NCBI GenBank assembly: GCA_009885205.1
Contig: VFLE01000157.1
Location: forward strand, 1 to 11,653
Reading direction: 5' to 3'
DNA: 11,653 nt
Source of the DNA: Candidatus Shapirobacteria bacterium
Lineage (GTDB): Bacteria > Patescibacteriota > Microgenomatia > UBA12405
Shown here: positions 11,637-11,653 of the stretch, piece after piece
Layout of the letters: each line of letters starts with the position of its first letter
How positions within the stretch are numbered: the stretch's first letter is position 1
The notes under the pieces: generated by a model
Seen by the model: only the letters and a program-made list of their open reading frames with translations
Databases searched by the model: none
Told to the model about the DNA's origin: nothing
Position numbers and translations under genes: made by a program

Positions 11637-11653
11637 CTTTATTTTTATATTGG
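11596..11653 (-). repeat. 21-bp tandem repeat at comEA 5' end, running off the window
   Basis: Units at 11596-11616 and 11617-11637 are identical, followed by 16 matching bases to the edge. Each unit encodes the heptapeptide MPNIKIK on the minus strand and supplies its own ATG preceded by AATAAAG. Confidence 0.95.

Overview
The window looks like a piece of a small, AT-rich genome of the Candidate Phyla Radiation (Patescibacteria), plausibly a Microgenomates-type lineage. Reasons: compact genes with convergent overlaps, a PEGA-domain surface protein, a stand-alone receiver protein, a ComEA/ComEC DNA-uptake locus, tRNA genes without an encoded CCA, and GC-rich palindromes scattered through AT-rich genes. 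TGA is used as a stop (ruvC, mreB), so the code is ordinary bacterial code 11 and not the UGA-Gly code. The lineage is inference; the gene calls rest on motifs.

Layout, left to right. 1-677: the last codons of an IS30-family transposase (+) run tail-to-tail into a broken IS200-like/RAYT transposase (-), itself invaded by several palindromes. 693-1175: ruvC (-). 1176-1321: a divergent promoter region holding three DnaA-box-like 9-mers at a 10-bp period. 1322-2341: murB (+), overlapping the 3' end of a tagA/wecG glycosyltransferase gene (-, to 3125). 3126-3502: an AT-rich gap with heptad repeats. 3503-4486: an mreB homologue (-) with a degenerate ATPase site, divergent across 19 bp from a PEGA-domain membrane protein (+, to 5588). 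5589-5870: a small single-pass membrane protein (-). 6055-6345: an extended -10 promoter, a partial copy of a tRNA interrupted by a 20-bp palindrome, intact tRNA-Pro(CGG) and tRNA-Arg(CCU). 6776-9406: leuS (-), divergent from a receiver protein (+, to 9828). 9769-11653: an overlapping comEA-comEC operon (-) in which ComEC is split into a membrane part and a metallo-beta-lactamase part by a one-base frame change.

Two themes link these genes. First, the sequence is colonised by short repeats: REP-like palindromes flanked by GTAG/GTAC, a 20-bp palindrome, and (AAACWTC)n heptads with or without an internal hairpin. Several sit in frame inside core genes (ruvC, tagA, comEA and four times in leuS), so they are translated as extra peptide segments. 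The broken RAYT gene belongs to the family known to mobilise REPs, so this is a candidate REP/RAYT system whose elements live inside proteins. Second, at most start codons a -10 hexamer ends only 5 or 6 bases before the start and no Shine-Dalgarno is evident, suggesting mostly leaderless mRNAs.

Functionally the window mixes cell-envelope genes (murB, tagA, mreB, the PEGA protein), DNA recombination and uptake (ruvC, comEA, comEC) and translation (leuS, two tRNAs). The + strand is C-rich and G-poor almost throughout, in genes of both orientations, indicating strong replication-strand skew without a switch inside the window.
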